Shown here piece by piece: positions 26,901-40,600 of a stretch of DNA of 64,000 bases. Origin of the DNA: Trichoplax adhaerens (Eukaryota > Placozoa > Uniplacotomia > Trichoplacea > Trichoplacidae). Where the stretch lies: contig NW_002060951.1 in assembly GCF_000150275.1 (NCBI RefSeq), forward strand, positions 991,178 to 1,055,177, in the 5' to 3' direction. Within the stretch, counting starts at the first letter, position 1, and each line of letters opens with the position of its first letter. Under the pieces are notes generated by a model, which saw nothing but the letters and a program-made list of their open reading frames with translations, ran no database searches and was not told the origin of the DNA. The translations under genes and the position numbers were made by a program.

Positions 26901-27745
26901 AATCCTTATGCATGTGGCAATAGATGTGGCACTAGTTGGAAATGAACAGGTCTTCTACAGTGAAAATACTATACTAAAATTAAAGTACATCTTACGATAT
27001 GCAATGATTTTTAATACATCCTCTTAATTAGTATGTTGATGACGCTATTCAAATATTATTTTGGCATGCTACTCCGTTAGTTCGTACACTTGGCACTACA
27101 GATACGGTAAAATGTACTCTCTTTTAAGCATGCATGTATGAGTATTTTCTAACTCTAAAGTATTATTTCTAAAAATTAATCAACTGCTTCTTTGCAGAGC
27201 AATTTTCGTGATTTCGTCGCCTATTTGAGAGATTATATAAAGTCTAAAGGAAATCCTGAAGTATCGATGAATGAAAAAGTAATCCCATTTAACAACTATG
27301 GTTTAAATATTGTCGCCAGCTTTGTGATTTTGATGCTACCTTTACACTTATCATCAACATTAGAAATCAAGCGTATATGTAAACCAATTGTATGTAAAAC
27401 CTTGATATCGAATTCAATTTTTCATCGAGATATACGATACCATTACTATCGCTTTCTATTAATACTAAAATCTCTTTTTAGTGTCTAGCATTAATTGGCA
27501 ATACAAGGGATTATCTCGAAGTTATATTACACCTTCTTGATGATCATCAAGTAAAATGGAAGAAAATTGATGACACACACATTCATATTTATACTGATAT
27601 ACTTCACGATCTGATTCAATCCATCGAGAGCGAATTAAAAGCAATCGATAATAATACTTTAAATCTTAAGAAGAATACAATCAATTACTTAGAAAGCTAT
27701 AAAAATAGAGTGCAATCATTAAAGGTTAGGTCAGAGATGATTTGA
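23989..27745 (+). CDS. FANCC: FANCC-like Fanconi anaemia core-complex subunit
   Basis: FANCC bridges FANCE and FANCF in the core complex that ubiquitinates FANCD2/FANCI for interstrand-crosslink repair. Exons: 23989-24161, 24304-24371, 24541-24644, 24765-24848, 24942-25009, 25114-25213, 25321-25364, 25501-25589, 25733-25800, 25946-26032, 26140-26199, 26232-26408, 26554-26704, 26870-26949, 27032-27106, 27198-27389, 27482-27745; 627 aa, in frame throughout. All-helical. Landmarks that follow the order of human FANCC: N-terminal MAQLSDHYNGQEWQNNLHKW; ISSEDVLTAEEIRNHIQDH followed by ASPCLFEVASRLL; NNHLWWLIICFGRILMHVAI; and a C-terminal LIGNTRDYLEVILHLLDDH. Similarity is weak and recalled, so the family call is moderate. 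The 26704/26870 junction is the least certain. Confidence 0.7.
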
Positions 27746-28651
27746 CTTGATTCAGTATCTGAACGTGATTGCTTTTGCTGGTAGTAATGTAATTACAGTA
27801 TAAAGGAGTTTGTATATAGTAGACATTATCACAAAACATACATTAAAGCTTACGTTTGTTTATTACATATTTCGAAAAGTAATTTTTTCCATACTGCGAA
27901 TTATCCTTAATGGCAATGTTCTTCACTTTGGCATGAATAACTGAATAAAAGCATACGTATACGTCTTATAATTTGATAATATCTACTGTATTTTCCCTAC
28001 CAATAACACTATGTACATATAGCGATAGCAATAAAATCGGAAGACGATAATCTAAAATGTTAGAAATGCGGTTTCAATGTATAGCATCGCAAACCATATA
28101 TAAATTGTAAATGTCCTTATCGATATAAATAGCTATCGCAAATTTAAAAGCTAAAAAGGAACACAAGGGTTCGGTTATTGATAAAATAATTTCATACGAA
28201 TATACTGCAGTTTAAAAATTTTCGGACATTTATAAATATGGAATCTATTATTGACCAATATCAATACAGATATTGGCGAAAAAACGTCCAATGCTAGATT
28301 TTATCTTCATACTTTACATCAGAAATCGCTATATGGGCTACCATAAGATTTACATAAGACTTGCAAAGACGTTAATGATATTGATAGCATTATAATTAAC
28401 TCTCAATTACATTCCCGGTATAACAAGCCATCAACAATAACCAAAATACAACAATACTAATTCAACAAGAAATCTATTACAGTTGCAACCATTCCAGACT
28501 GTACATCATAATCAATATCACATTATTATGTCTTAAAAATGCTTATTACATCGGTAAGTACGAAAGTAATGTATCTTTCACCCCGAAGATCTGTAAAATG
28601 TGAAAACTTTCAGTCAAAAAAATTTAACTCAATATTCGATCAGAATTTTCA
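27746..28651. other. Convergent intergenic region
   Basis: Between the 3' ends of the FANCC-like gene and the p85-like gene. AT-rich, with no exon pattern recognised. Confidence 0.6.
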
Positions 28652-31600
28652 CTAATCTACGGATTTAACGGGGTACTTTAAAGTTGTTTTCAAATTCGGA
28701 TTATGCTTCTCTAACGATTCCTTATTATAATACACAATTAAATCCCTCAACGACTGATGTTCACATGGTGTAGCAACGCCATATAGACCACCTTCTTTTA
28801 CAATTCGCACATTATATACACCGCCATTTATTCTAGATGAAGTATAGATTATTTTTAGTTTTCTATTGTATGGCAGAAGTACTGTAGAAGTAACTATACG
28901 CAAGGAATAATTATTTATTTAGCACTTACGATATGGAAATAGAATAATTTCCTGGAAAATTAATACTCTCTCTAACCAGAAAAGTTCCCGTTGGCTTTCC
29001 TAATATATATTTATTAACTTCATCGCTAGATAAAAATATAGCATAGAGAAAGGGAAAGACCTGTTAATAAATCTATGAAGCAAATGCGAACATATAAATA
29101 TTAAATAATACATCAAGATAGTACTTACGGCTTTAGTCTGCCAAATAACCAAGTATTATGGTCTTCGACAGATCTACGACGCTAATTAATTTATCGAAAA
29201 GTAAACAATCACTAGCTGAATAATCAAGATTAGTTTAACATGCGCAATTTTGTTCTATAATATTCAGATATTCTTAGGTAAAATAAAACGTTCTGGCATA
29301 TCATTTATTCATATTACCGGTGGCCTATATGGATAAAAGATTATGATTAAGAACTCGTATTGTTGTATAAACACATCACCAATTCGCTATCTAAAGGTAT
29401 TGACTGAATCTTACGTCGGTGCAGCTGTATTGTTATATAATTTCCGTATATTATCTTCAGTATAATTAAAGTTCTCCCTTAATATCCTATAAATCAGGTT
29501 CAATCACGTACTTATAAATATGTAATCTATTCCGCGTATATATTTTACTATAGCACCCCTATAAAATTTGGTTATTGAAATCTAATAACAGCAAAAATTA
29601 AGTACCGTTCATAATATTGCTTCTCTTGTCCAATTTGATGTATTTCTGGCTTCATGTCTTCCATTTCACTTTCAATTGATCGCTGGTCACGGTAAAAATT
29701 ATCAAGTTCTTTTTTAAACGTTTTTTCTTTCTCCAAAGCTTTATTGTATCTTTCTTTCACAATCGCATAATTATTATGAATCCTTTATTTCGTATCATTT
29801 AAAAATTTTGTTTAGTATAAAATGAAGCAAAGTACTAACATTAAGCTTATAACTTTATAATATCGTAAAAACTTATCAACATACACGCTATTTTTTTCTG
29901 GTCCTAAACCTTGTCCCGTTCTTGTTTGTTGATCTGAACGTTCATAAAGTAGCTCCCGTTGCTTCTTAAACATATTTACTACTTCACGTTGCGCAGTTAA
30001 ACAATTTAAGTGATTTTGAATGGCCTATATTTATTAACGGAACAAAATTTAAATCAGAGGAACGACATATTTTAATAGCGATCCTGTATTGCATATTACC
30101 TGTTGACGTTCCTTTTGCTTATTAATTAAATTATCATACTTTTCCGTTTTTTGTAAATAAGCAACGTGCAATGCTCTCAGTCTTGCTGTTGCATCTTCGC
30201 TAGTTATCGGTCCAGTGCCGTTCTAAAATACGCGATAAACCATACATGTACATTACAATTATATTTACTAAGGCTACACTTCAGCAATCTGCCTTGACAA
30301 GTCAAAACTTTACTTACTTGGCCTTGACGAGTTATAGGGAACATTAATTTTATATCTAATTCGCGATTATACTGGGCTAGTGATTCTTGTTGATAATGAC
30401 TGATTAAATCAACCACAGATCGAAAACGGAGGGGTTTCGAAAAGCCGTAATGACCATGTTCATGACAAATTCGTATCAGTCGGTCAAATCCGCCTTTTCT
30501 AATAAAATTAAACAGAATAATGGTGTAAGACTAATATTATTAATAGCAAGTCTTAAAAAACAATTTCGTTATATTGATCTACAATAGATTATTACTTTAA
30601 GGTTAACGTATATTCTCCAGGCACTTTTGAAGCATCACGGACCATAAATGATCCTTCTGGAGTATTTTTCAGCTTTTCAGTAACGTCTTCCCTATAAGAT
30701 ATCGATTTCAATACGTATCGAAGGTTAACTACAACACTATTTAGTACACAATACTGTTTTTATGTAATTTAATTTTTTTTTTAATACTTTGATATTTTGC
30801 CCCAGTACCAGTCCATGGTTTCGAGTTCTACTGTATCTTGTGTTTCAAATGTCACTCCTTTAATTAAATATACAAACAATACTGACGTCTTAGACTGTTT
30901 CGACTGATATAAAGTCATTAAATAAAGAAGATATACCTGAATTTACTTCCTCATTCCATTTTCCGTATTGTAATAATACGCTTACGATTCGAACATGCAA
31001 TTTGGCATTTGTAACAATTTTCCTGAATAAAAAAAAATTAGATCTTAGTTATTTAAGTTATCACTAATTATTAAATCATAAAATCTTGGTGATCGTGAAA
31101 AATACACATGCCATATATCTGCATCTTTTGGACGAATAAGAATATTTCCGAAAATACTTGCTAACTGCCTGATGCTTGTACCGTTTGATTCTTGATACTG
31201 TAAAACTCTATACAGATTTTGCTCAGCGTTAATGAATCAATAGAGTACTATTTCGATATTAAAATTGCAATAGGCTAAGTAAAAGAATAAGATTTTACTT
31301 CTTCAAATGTATCATTAAACATTTCAAAGTTGACTGATGAGGAGCCGATAATTCTCCGCATAGTCCTAAGAGTAAATTTATGGCTTCTCCATCGTCCCTA
31401 GAGTCAGCTATAAATAATAATATTATTATTGTAGCAAGATATAGAACGTTAAAAAAGAATATAAAATTTAACCATTGCTTTTTAAAGATATATTTTGAAA
31501 CCAATACCAACCTACAGCATCTATAAATTCGTCATATCTTTTGAACGAAAGTAAAGGTACAGGTAATTCTATTAAATATCTTTTTAAGACACATGCTGCA

Positions 31601-34600
31601 ATATTAGGATCTTGCAGTCGATTATCATCACTAGTAATTTTACTCCAATTCTGGTTGAAGTCAAGCCTTAAATCTAGCACAGTAGATTCATCTACTTTAT
31701 TGGAATATATGCCTGGCACTTGTAAACCTCCTTTTTCTAATGCTTGAATACATGTTGTCACAACATGGGGGACTTGCTGTTGTACCTGTCGACAACGGAT
31801 AGATAATTCCATGCCAAACGCCGGTTGTTGTAAAATGTCATCTTTTCTTGAGCTAATTTTAGGACAACAGGGTGGAAGCTCCGAAATACAAGATCGATGC
31901 ACGTTGTAACCACAATCGCGGCATTGTTCACCTTGTCTGAGTAAGCCAAAAAGGGTTTTTGTACATTTATCGCAAAATGTCAGCGAAGTGTATGTATGAG
32001 TTCTAAATCGATGCTTTTTAATGGTGTCATCTGTTCTTGATGTATATATAGGAACTGTTAAATGGGCACTAGGATCAGTATCACAGATACCACGACATAA
32101 TTCATTAACGCAATTCATGACAGCAACTCGGTGAAAAGGATCTCGGATACCAAATCTTTCAAGTGTTTCAACATTCAACCGTTTTAAATCTAATCCATTG
32201 AATTTGCACTGATGAATAAAGTCTACATATTGTGATAAACCAATAGCACACAACCAAATCTTCACAGACTTTACTGGCCATTGCATGTAAGCCTATGAAA
32301 GAAAATTTTAAGGATATCAGATGTTACAGACAAATATTACATAGTAAATATCATATGCATGTATATAGATATCCCATTTTGTATACATACTACATATACC
32401 GTATTTAGATGCCAGTATAATTAATTCAAATGCTGCAAACAATGTGCCAGAACTTAACATAACGTTCTAATGAAAATGTTCGTTTTACTTACATCCGGAT
32501 TAGTAGTAATTACAATATCATGATTCCATACTTTCGGTTTAGTACAAGGCGTACTTCTTGCAGTATCAATCCAGTCCATATGACAAACTAATTGACAGTC
32601 TAGGGAATTCACAATGCATGATTTAAAGGAGAGAAGTAGATTGTAAATGCTACAGTTTTATGCTTCTCAACTGGTGTATAGCGGTGTAGAAATTGAGAAT
32701 GTTATTTAACATGATATAAAGGCAAATCAACTATAACATCTATACAGTACAGTAATTACTGCATTGTTTGCTGACATTACGATACCTATCTTAAAACTGT
32801 AACGTACTAATTTTTATAATTATATATTTTATAGCAAATAATGTTAGCGTACTATGTTAAATTGTATTTATTATTTCTTACTAAAGTAAGGGTAAGTATT
32901 AAAATGATAACAAAGTTCTAAAATTGAGAACTTTTCAATCATAGAAAGTCAAGATACCAGCTGCATCGTAACAAATATTATGATATATCAAGAAGTAATA
33001 ATAAGGGTAGGTCAAAATAAGTTAAAATTACTTCATTTTTTTTATAGCTCAGCATCAAATAAATTTAATATTCACCGAATAATGATAGAAAATTACCAAT
33101 TACTTACTATATATTTATTAAAAAGAAGTAAAAATAAATTGTAAAAATAAAATTTACTCCTAAACTGTTCTAATCACATCCATACTGGTGAATATCAAAT
33201 TCAAGATATCACTACTGTTCTGTATCTGATTGTTTTAAACTTGAGATTTTGATTTATCTATCATGAAAATTTTTTTCAATGATTACATAGTCAAGTAAAG
33301 CATTGTGGATACATCTAGAATCTAGTTTAATTTAAAGTCTTGAGAATAATAAATATCTCTATAGATCAATTTAAAAATATTCTTTCTGTTAATTGACTTC
33401 CATCAATACTACAGCTATTATTCTGTTGTATAGTAAGCTAAGAGTCTGTTTGACAATTTTTGTTTATCCAAGCTGTATAGTGGATAGATTTACGATACTG
33501 ATCAGGAAAAATAGATATGTTTTTTCAATGAAGTAAGGTTGTCAGTTTGTATCATAAAACGATATAATTTATACTAACTTTGAGAAGCGAAAAATATATA
33601 AAGAAATCTTTTCGATTATAACTTAGTTCGAATCTAAAGTATTGTTGGAATTTATATAAATTTGAATAAACTAATTATCAACGTTCAAAACTAACAAGAA
33701 CAATTGTAATATTTCATTATAGTCTACTACACATTTTGGAATAAATAGTAGATTTGCGAATAAAAATGATCGAATGTGTATATATATATATGTATATATT
33801 TGTTATATTAACGGTAGGCTTGTGCTTATGATAACCGCCATCGGCTATAATTGATATACGTTGCGCATTAGGATACAAATGAATTCTAAGTTTGGCTCTT
33901 CAAGCACGCAATGTCAACTAACGATTTGTTGATATAAGAGATTAAATATGTCAAGATAAAAAATTAAACAATACATAACAAAGGTAAAACGTAGAGCTAT
34001 ACTAGCAAAACAAGAATCCTAAAGAAATTTATCATGACAGTATGATTAAAAAATTGGAATTCTTTTAATAATATTAGCATTATGAAGCATCAATTACTTC
34101 AATAACTTTGCTATCTTGTCTTTGCGTTTGTAAAACCAGCTTTAAAGGTTCCACAATATGAATAATGCATAATTATATCAATTAATCTGATATGCAATAA
34201 GAAATATTGCAAAGAGGTCACTTTTCAGTGTTCTATCGGGGCATGAAAACATTCCGTATAGCATGATTCATGCGTTGTATATTACTTGTAGTCGACAAAT
34301 CAAGCTATAATCGTAATACTCTACAACGTGACAAAGAGCCAACTTCTGCTATCGTTATTAGAGAGAGATCACAATGACCCCAGTAGAGTAGAGCAAATAC
34401 ACAATATTATAAAATTGTCACCGGAAAAGGCATTAAAAAGCTGTCTGTTGCTATGGAATGATGTGACAATTCATACATTATTGTAGTTAGTACAAAAGTA
34501 TCCAAACTAGGAAATAACTGGTTACTGAAAATAGCATTATAACGGTGTTCAACAAAAAGAATCATCACACACGAGATAAAAGTAGTTTACTGAAGTGAAG

Positions 34601-37600
34601 TGGACGATAATATCGTTAATAAAACAATCATAGCAACAAAAAGAATTGACAATCTAGACTAACCTTGACAATAGTAGCCTTCTTTTTTATAACCCCATAT
34701 GAAACTTTTACCTAAAAGTCAAAATATTATTATCAATACTTTGTTGTATGAGTATATTATAGCAACAGAATTTTTCGATTAAGCTATTTTAACTTTTAAC
34801 TTTTCAACTGCAAAATTGAATTTTTATTTACATGCTAGTAAATCTAATCAATGCGATCCATAGATAAACATCCTCAATGAATCGACCGATGTCATCAATT
34901 TAATCCAATTTAAGATCATAATGGTACCCAAGAAAAAATATCCATTACTATGCCGCAGACACAGATAACATATCTTGAATACCTTAACAATAGTATTTGT
35001 AGATGAATATAAAATTCATTTACAAATTACTTTAATTGTGCAGTACTGTTATACACCATGAAAGGGGGAAAAAAAAGGAAGAAAGATTATAAATCAATAC
35101 TGGATAACAATATCGCCGATTATAATTATTAACATAATATATAAAAGTTGTAAGATTAATTCATTTTTGGTTATAACATTAAAATGGAAAGCCATGAGCA
35201 GTATGCGATTTTGATACTTCATTTGGATATCTTTTCCATACATAATATCTATCTACACTCAATACAGTATTGAATGGGTCTAAATTCTCCATCTTGCTCT
35301 GTTATCAAGATATTCTTTTCGTTTGCATTGATTTGATGGTGATTAATTATATTATCAGTAAAAGAAAATGAATAAAACTGCCATCATTTGGATACAAAGG
35401 GCAAACACTAGGCTTTCCATTAAATTATACCATACAAGAATGATACGTGGCATCTAAAACTTTTGATTAGTTAACTAAACTATTGATTTCTACAGTATAA
35501 TGATGAAATTTATAAAACCGTGTATCCCTGAATCCTATCTTAATTGAAGTAGTCAACCCGTTTCCCTGACATAAGGCAATTTAATCAAGTGAATTGAACA
35601 TCATTCAGGATATTAAATAGCAATATTTTATTTTATTGAGAATGAATATGCAATTCCATTTAATATCCTTATAATTACGGTTTATAGCAATATCTTTTAT
35701 AGATAAAATTGTCATTATGATCTTTTGGCAACAAATTCATTTCAGTCATTTTCCATATCCCCCTATGTAGTTACATTTTACAGCAATCTCTTTTATGGAT
35801 ATGGATAATTAAATTGTCAACATGATCTATTGATAGCTTGTATCCAATGCATTTTTGGATTTCGATATAGGAAATTGGACTCCATCGATATCCCTTACAA
35901 TTCCATTTTAGAGCAATATCGAATGTGGATAAGATCGCCGTTACGATCTTTTTTAGTGACTTGTATCTATCCGTGCCATCTTTGAAAACGACTGTACAAA
36001 ATTGGATTCAATTGAAAATTCTCCTATAAGCATCATGCCATCAGATAGGCATTATTTTATGCGAGTTCAAATGGCCCTTACCAGCTACAAATTGAACTTT
36101 TCCCTTTCCGTTCTATTTTGAATTCATACCTTATTTGAATATCTTCCTTGTGTATCTATTGTATCCAATCTATTTTCTTGGCCTTTTTTTTGTTTTGAAA
36201 TGGAATTGATGTATACTAAGTTTACATCCTAGCCTTTAATGGACATGATTGTAAATTCATCACGACGAGACAAGCGCGTTGAATTTGTTCAATAGTAATG
36301 ACTGCTTTTCATTTTAATCATCCGGAACTATCCTCCAACTTTTGATCGTTCAACGATCAAAAGTATCATCATTATCATGAGAGATGTTTTCAACCTTCGT
36401 ATCGATGCTATTTGCGATCCATCATTCTCCATGTGAATAAAAATTACTCTTGCCTTTCTTAATCTAGTTATCCCATGTTGCTAATTTTGAAAATGAATCA
36501 AATTGCAATCAACATCTTTGTAACGATGTCTAAGTAAATAAAATCACGTCCATTTCCGAAGGTATACTGTATAGGGTCAATTCATTTGCATCGCTACTAG
36601 TAGACAAGATGTCGATCTTTCATATGTTATAAGAATGTCCTTGATACGCCTATCATATTATGCAAGTTTGTGCAAGTTAGTATCCCTCTTCTACGATCTT
36701 TAATGAGTCAAAGAATCGAATTGTAATATTGTGCAAGTTTGTATCCCTCTTCTACGATCTTTCATGAGTCAAAGAATCGAATTGTAATATTGTGCAAGTT
36801 TGTATCCCTCTTCTACGATCTTTAATGAGTCATAAGAATGAAATTGTAACATTGTGCAAGTTTGTATCCCTTCTTCTACTGTGTCGATATCCTCCTACTT
36901 GAGTTAGGTACTGGAGTAAGGATGCTTTCATTTAATCCAAGGATATGGTCCCTTCTATCTGTTCAATTTGAAGGTCATCAAGGTGCAATTTCATCATTCT
37001 ACCTTACTTTTAGGATACGATCCAGTGTATTGGATCGATCAAGAAGAGCACTAGTTATTCATGTTGAGCGCAACCATTTCTCCTATTTTATGCATTACTA
37101 GTGGAGAATTCAATTGACGACATGTCTGCTTAGGATAGCCAATCTCTACTTTTACTATTCAAATCTCCACCTTGGAAAGAGACCATCCTAAAGTCCACCA
37201 AATAGAGTATAATATGACTACCTACGCCCAAGTTAAGATGCAATCCAAGATACAATTTCCCTTGCAACGAACGGAGACATTCTCTTAATTGAATCAATCC
37301 CCTACTATTGATATTCTAATTATCCTCATTCAATATCGATTCTTTAGGCTAGCCTTAAATGAGAATGATATTATCTTGATCAGCAGGAGGTCCAAATTGA
37401 GTTTTACATTTCATTTTTCTTCACCTAGTATTGGCGCAGTTCAAAACAACTATTTGTCCGTAGAAAAGAGGATATTATTCCTTTTCAACGGGCCTCCAGC
37501 TGGGATAACAAGATACTGCCGACTGTAAGGAAAAATTCCAAGTGCTACAGTCATACAGTAGGGGAAAACTCAATGGAAATCATTATCTTGCTGTTTAAAC

Positions 37601-40600
37601 TCTATTTATCATTTTCAATCTCATCTACCATCCACGTCCTTGCGGTTTATACTTTAGGCAATAGTGCATTCTCTATTTTATCGTCTTACAGTTAAAGTCT
37701 TTTGGTAGTTTTCAATCTCATCCGCATCCATATCCTAGCGATTGATGTTTTAGGCAATAATGCATTCTCATCTTGCTGTTCAAACTCTTTTTATCATTTT
37801 CAATCTCATCTGCATCCATGTCCTTGCGGTTTATGCTTTAGGCAATAATACGTAGTTGATTCTCTACTTCATCATCTTACTGTTGAACTCTTTTGGCAGT
37901 TTTCAATCTCATCTCTCTACTTGCGGTATCGATTGATGCCGCCTCCATGACGCATTTAGTAGATGAAAAATCTTTCTCTAAATATTGACTGACTGCAGCT
38001 GATCAAGTTTCGGCTGTAGAATGCATCATTTGAGAACATGTTGCATCACCTAATCCATTCCTTTAGAGGAAATCAACATTCAACTTAATTGAACGGCTGT
38101 TGTAAAATGGTAAATACTTTTGACGCCATGTAGCAGCTAAACTCAATTTGATTGCGACCAAAATAGTTAATAGTGAAGTCATTTTTTCTGTGTAGAAGAA
38201 AACATTGAGGAATGAAAGCGTTCATGTTAACACCTGCAATATTGGATTTATTCTACGCTTTCAACGAGAATTTCACTTGTGCAGATGGTAGAGCGAGTAG
38301 TAAAATTGAACATTGGTAGAGTGCGATAGCAGAATGCTACTTTAAGATGTAGACCGAGTGCAGCTGGTTCAAGTATAAATAACCTTAGTCAACATGAAGA
38401 AAAGAATGTAAACAGCTCTTTTAATGGTGCAATAACTAAGCGTTTCCTTTCAATCTTTTGTCGACTTGACTGCAGTACAAGTATGGAGGAAAGCGACAAG
38501 ACCACTACAGTAACCATTTGATTGACAATATCAACAAGCACAGAATGGATTGAAAGAGCTTATGAAATTCTTTTATTGCAATCCATTTTATACCCTTTGC
38601 AAGTGGCCATTCTGTAACAACACGGAAGGAAGTACAGTAGTTCTGAAAGCAACTTGCCTTTAATTTTCCCCCCCCCCCAAAAAAAGAATTTTCTTCTACA
38701 AGAAAAAAAGTTTACTATTCTTGAATGGAGTCCTTTCATAGATTGAAGAGTAAAACACATGCTGTACATTGCTGTACAACATGTGAAATTGTCCCCCCAC
38801 CAAAAAAGAAGAATTTTTTTGTACAAGAAAAAAACGTTTACTGTTCTTTAATGGAGTCCTTCCATACATTGAAGAGTAAAACACCCAAAAAGAAGAATTT
38901 TCTTGTACAAGAAATAAACGTTTACTATTCTTGAATAGAGTCCTTCCATAGATTGAAGGGTAAAACACATGCTGTGCATTGCTGTACAGCAGGATAAAAA
39001 CGTTTACTATTCTTCAATGGAGTCCTTCCGTAGATTGAAGAGTAAAATACATCATGTACATTGCTGTATAGCATAAGAATCAAGTCCACAAAATTAAAAA
39101 GAAGAATTCTCTTCTACAAGATAAAAACGTTTACTATTCTTCAATCAAGTTCTTCCGTAGATTGAAGAGTAAAATACATCATGTACATTACTGTATAGCA
39201 TAAGAATCAAGTCAACTCGTAGGATACTCTTTCCATTGCCAAAATGATAGAAAATAAAATAAAAAAAATAGAGCAAGACAAGATACATGACCCAGACTTT
39301 GGATTGAGTCAAGTTGGCTTTTTCACTACAAAATGACAACACCCTAAGGCTAAATTAAATGGAAGGGTAAACTATTCTGGCCAATTCTATGATACAACCA
39401 TTTGATTGAAAAAAAAATGAACAAATTGCTATTCTTAACAAAGTGGCTTTCTAATTGCAAATAGTATTTACAGTCTACTGTACATATTATTCAAGTAACA
39501 AGAGATTAACACACCACCTTGAATACTAGTTAATGAAGTAATGCTGTCGCACAATTCTACAAATAGAAATGGACGAGATTGAAGGTGATTCTTGACCCTT
39601 GCTATCATCACTGGCATCCAGTACACTAGCAAAATTGCTTTATTGCAAATAAGCTGTACAACATCTTAACGTAGTCATTCAAGGCGATTGCAACCTATTC
39701 TCGACCCTTGCTGTAATTACCAATATGCAATACAGTAAGAAAACTAGTTCATTGCAAAGAATGCAAAATGATTCACAAATAGGTCATGCAAGATCTCCCT
39801 TAACATAGTAATATTGGGCTTTTTTTTTCCCATTGCCAATGAACCAAAATTCAAATCAGAATAAAAACTACCTTTGGCACTTTTTGACCCCAAAAACTAA
39901 AGCGTCTATACTGTAGACTCTATCTGCCCTACTTTTGATTGAAATAATGCAAGTTTTCTATTGCAAAATTATAAAATAAGACAAAGTTAAAAGACTATTC
40001 TCGATCGATCCTTCCTTTCATGAATCAAGTAGGCAAGTGATAGGCTTGCTTTTTCCCCCCCCCCCCCCATTACCAATGGAGAGAAATTGAAGTAAAAGAA
40101 TGATGGCTATATATATGGCTATCCTACACACTTTTCAGGAAGTAACATAAGTGTTTTCCATGGCAACATTATTACAGCAAGATGTGATTTAAGACCATTC
40201 TCGACACTCGCTACAAAGTTCCGTAACTCGTTGATTGCAAAATTATTCAAAGGGAAGAGTCTTTCACAGCACCTTACATGGGAGTTATTCAAGCTAAGGA
40301 AAAGACTATTACACTATCTTGAACACTGGTCATTGCAAAATTCTAATAAAGACTGTTATTGCTTTCACAGCAACTTGCATGCAAACCAATTCAGAAAAGA
40401 CCACCTTCAACACTTGTCATTACAAAATCATAAAGAAGAAAAAAAAAAGGGACTCTTGTTTCTTTGACAGTAACTTGCATGGAGTGATTCAATTAAGTGT
40501 CAGAAAAGACGAGTGGAAATTTCCAGTAGTCTAGGATTGGACCGTGTTTGCTATTGGAAGAAATTTTAGTTGTCATTGCAAAATGATAAGTAAAATGATG

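Noticed and set aside
38560-39342. Overlapping open frames of 65-90 aa on both strands
   Set aside because: Products of the tandem repeat with poly-C and poly-A linkers; no shared frame.
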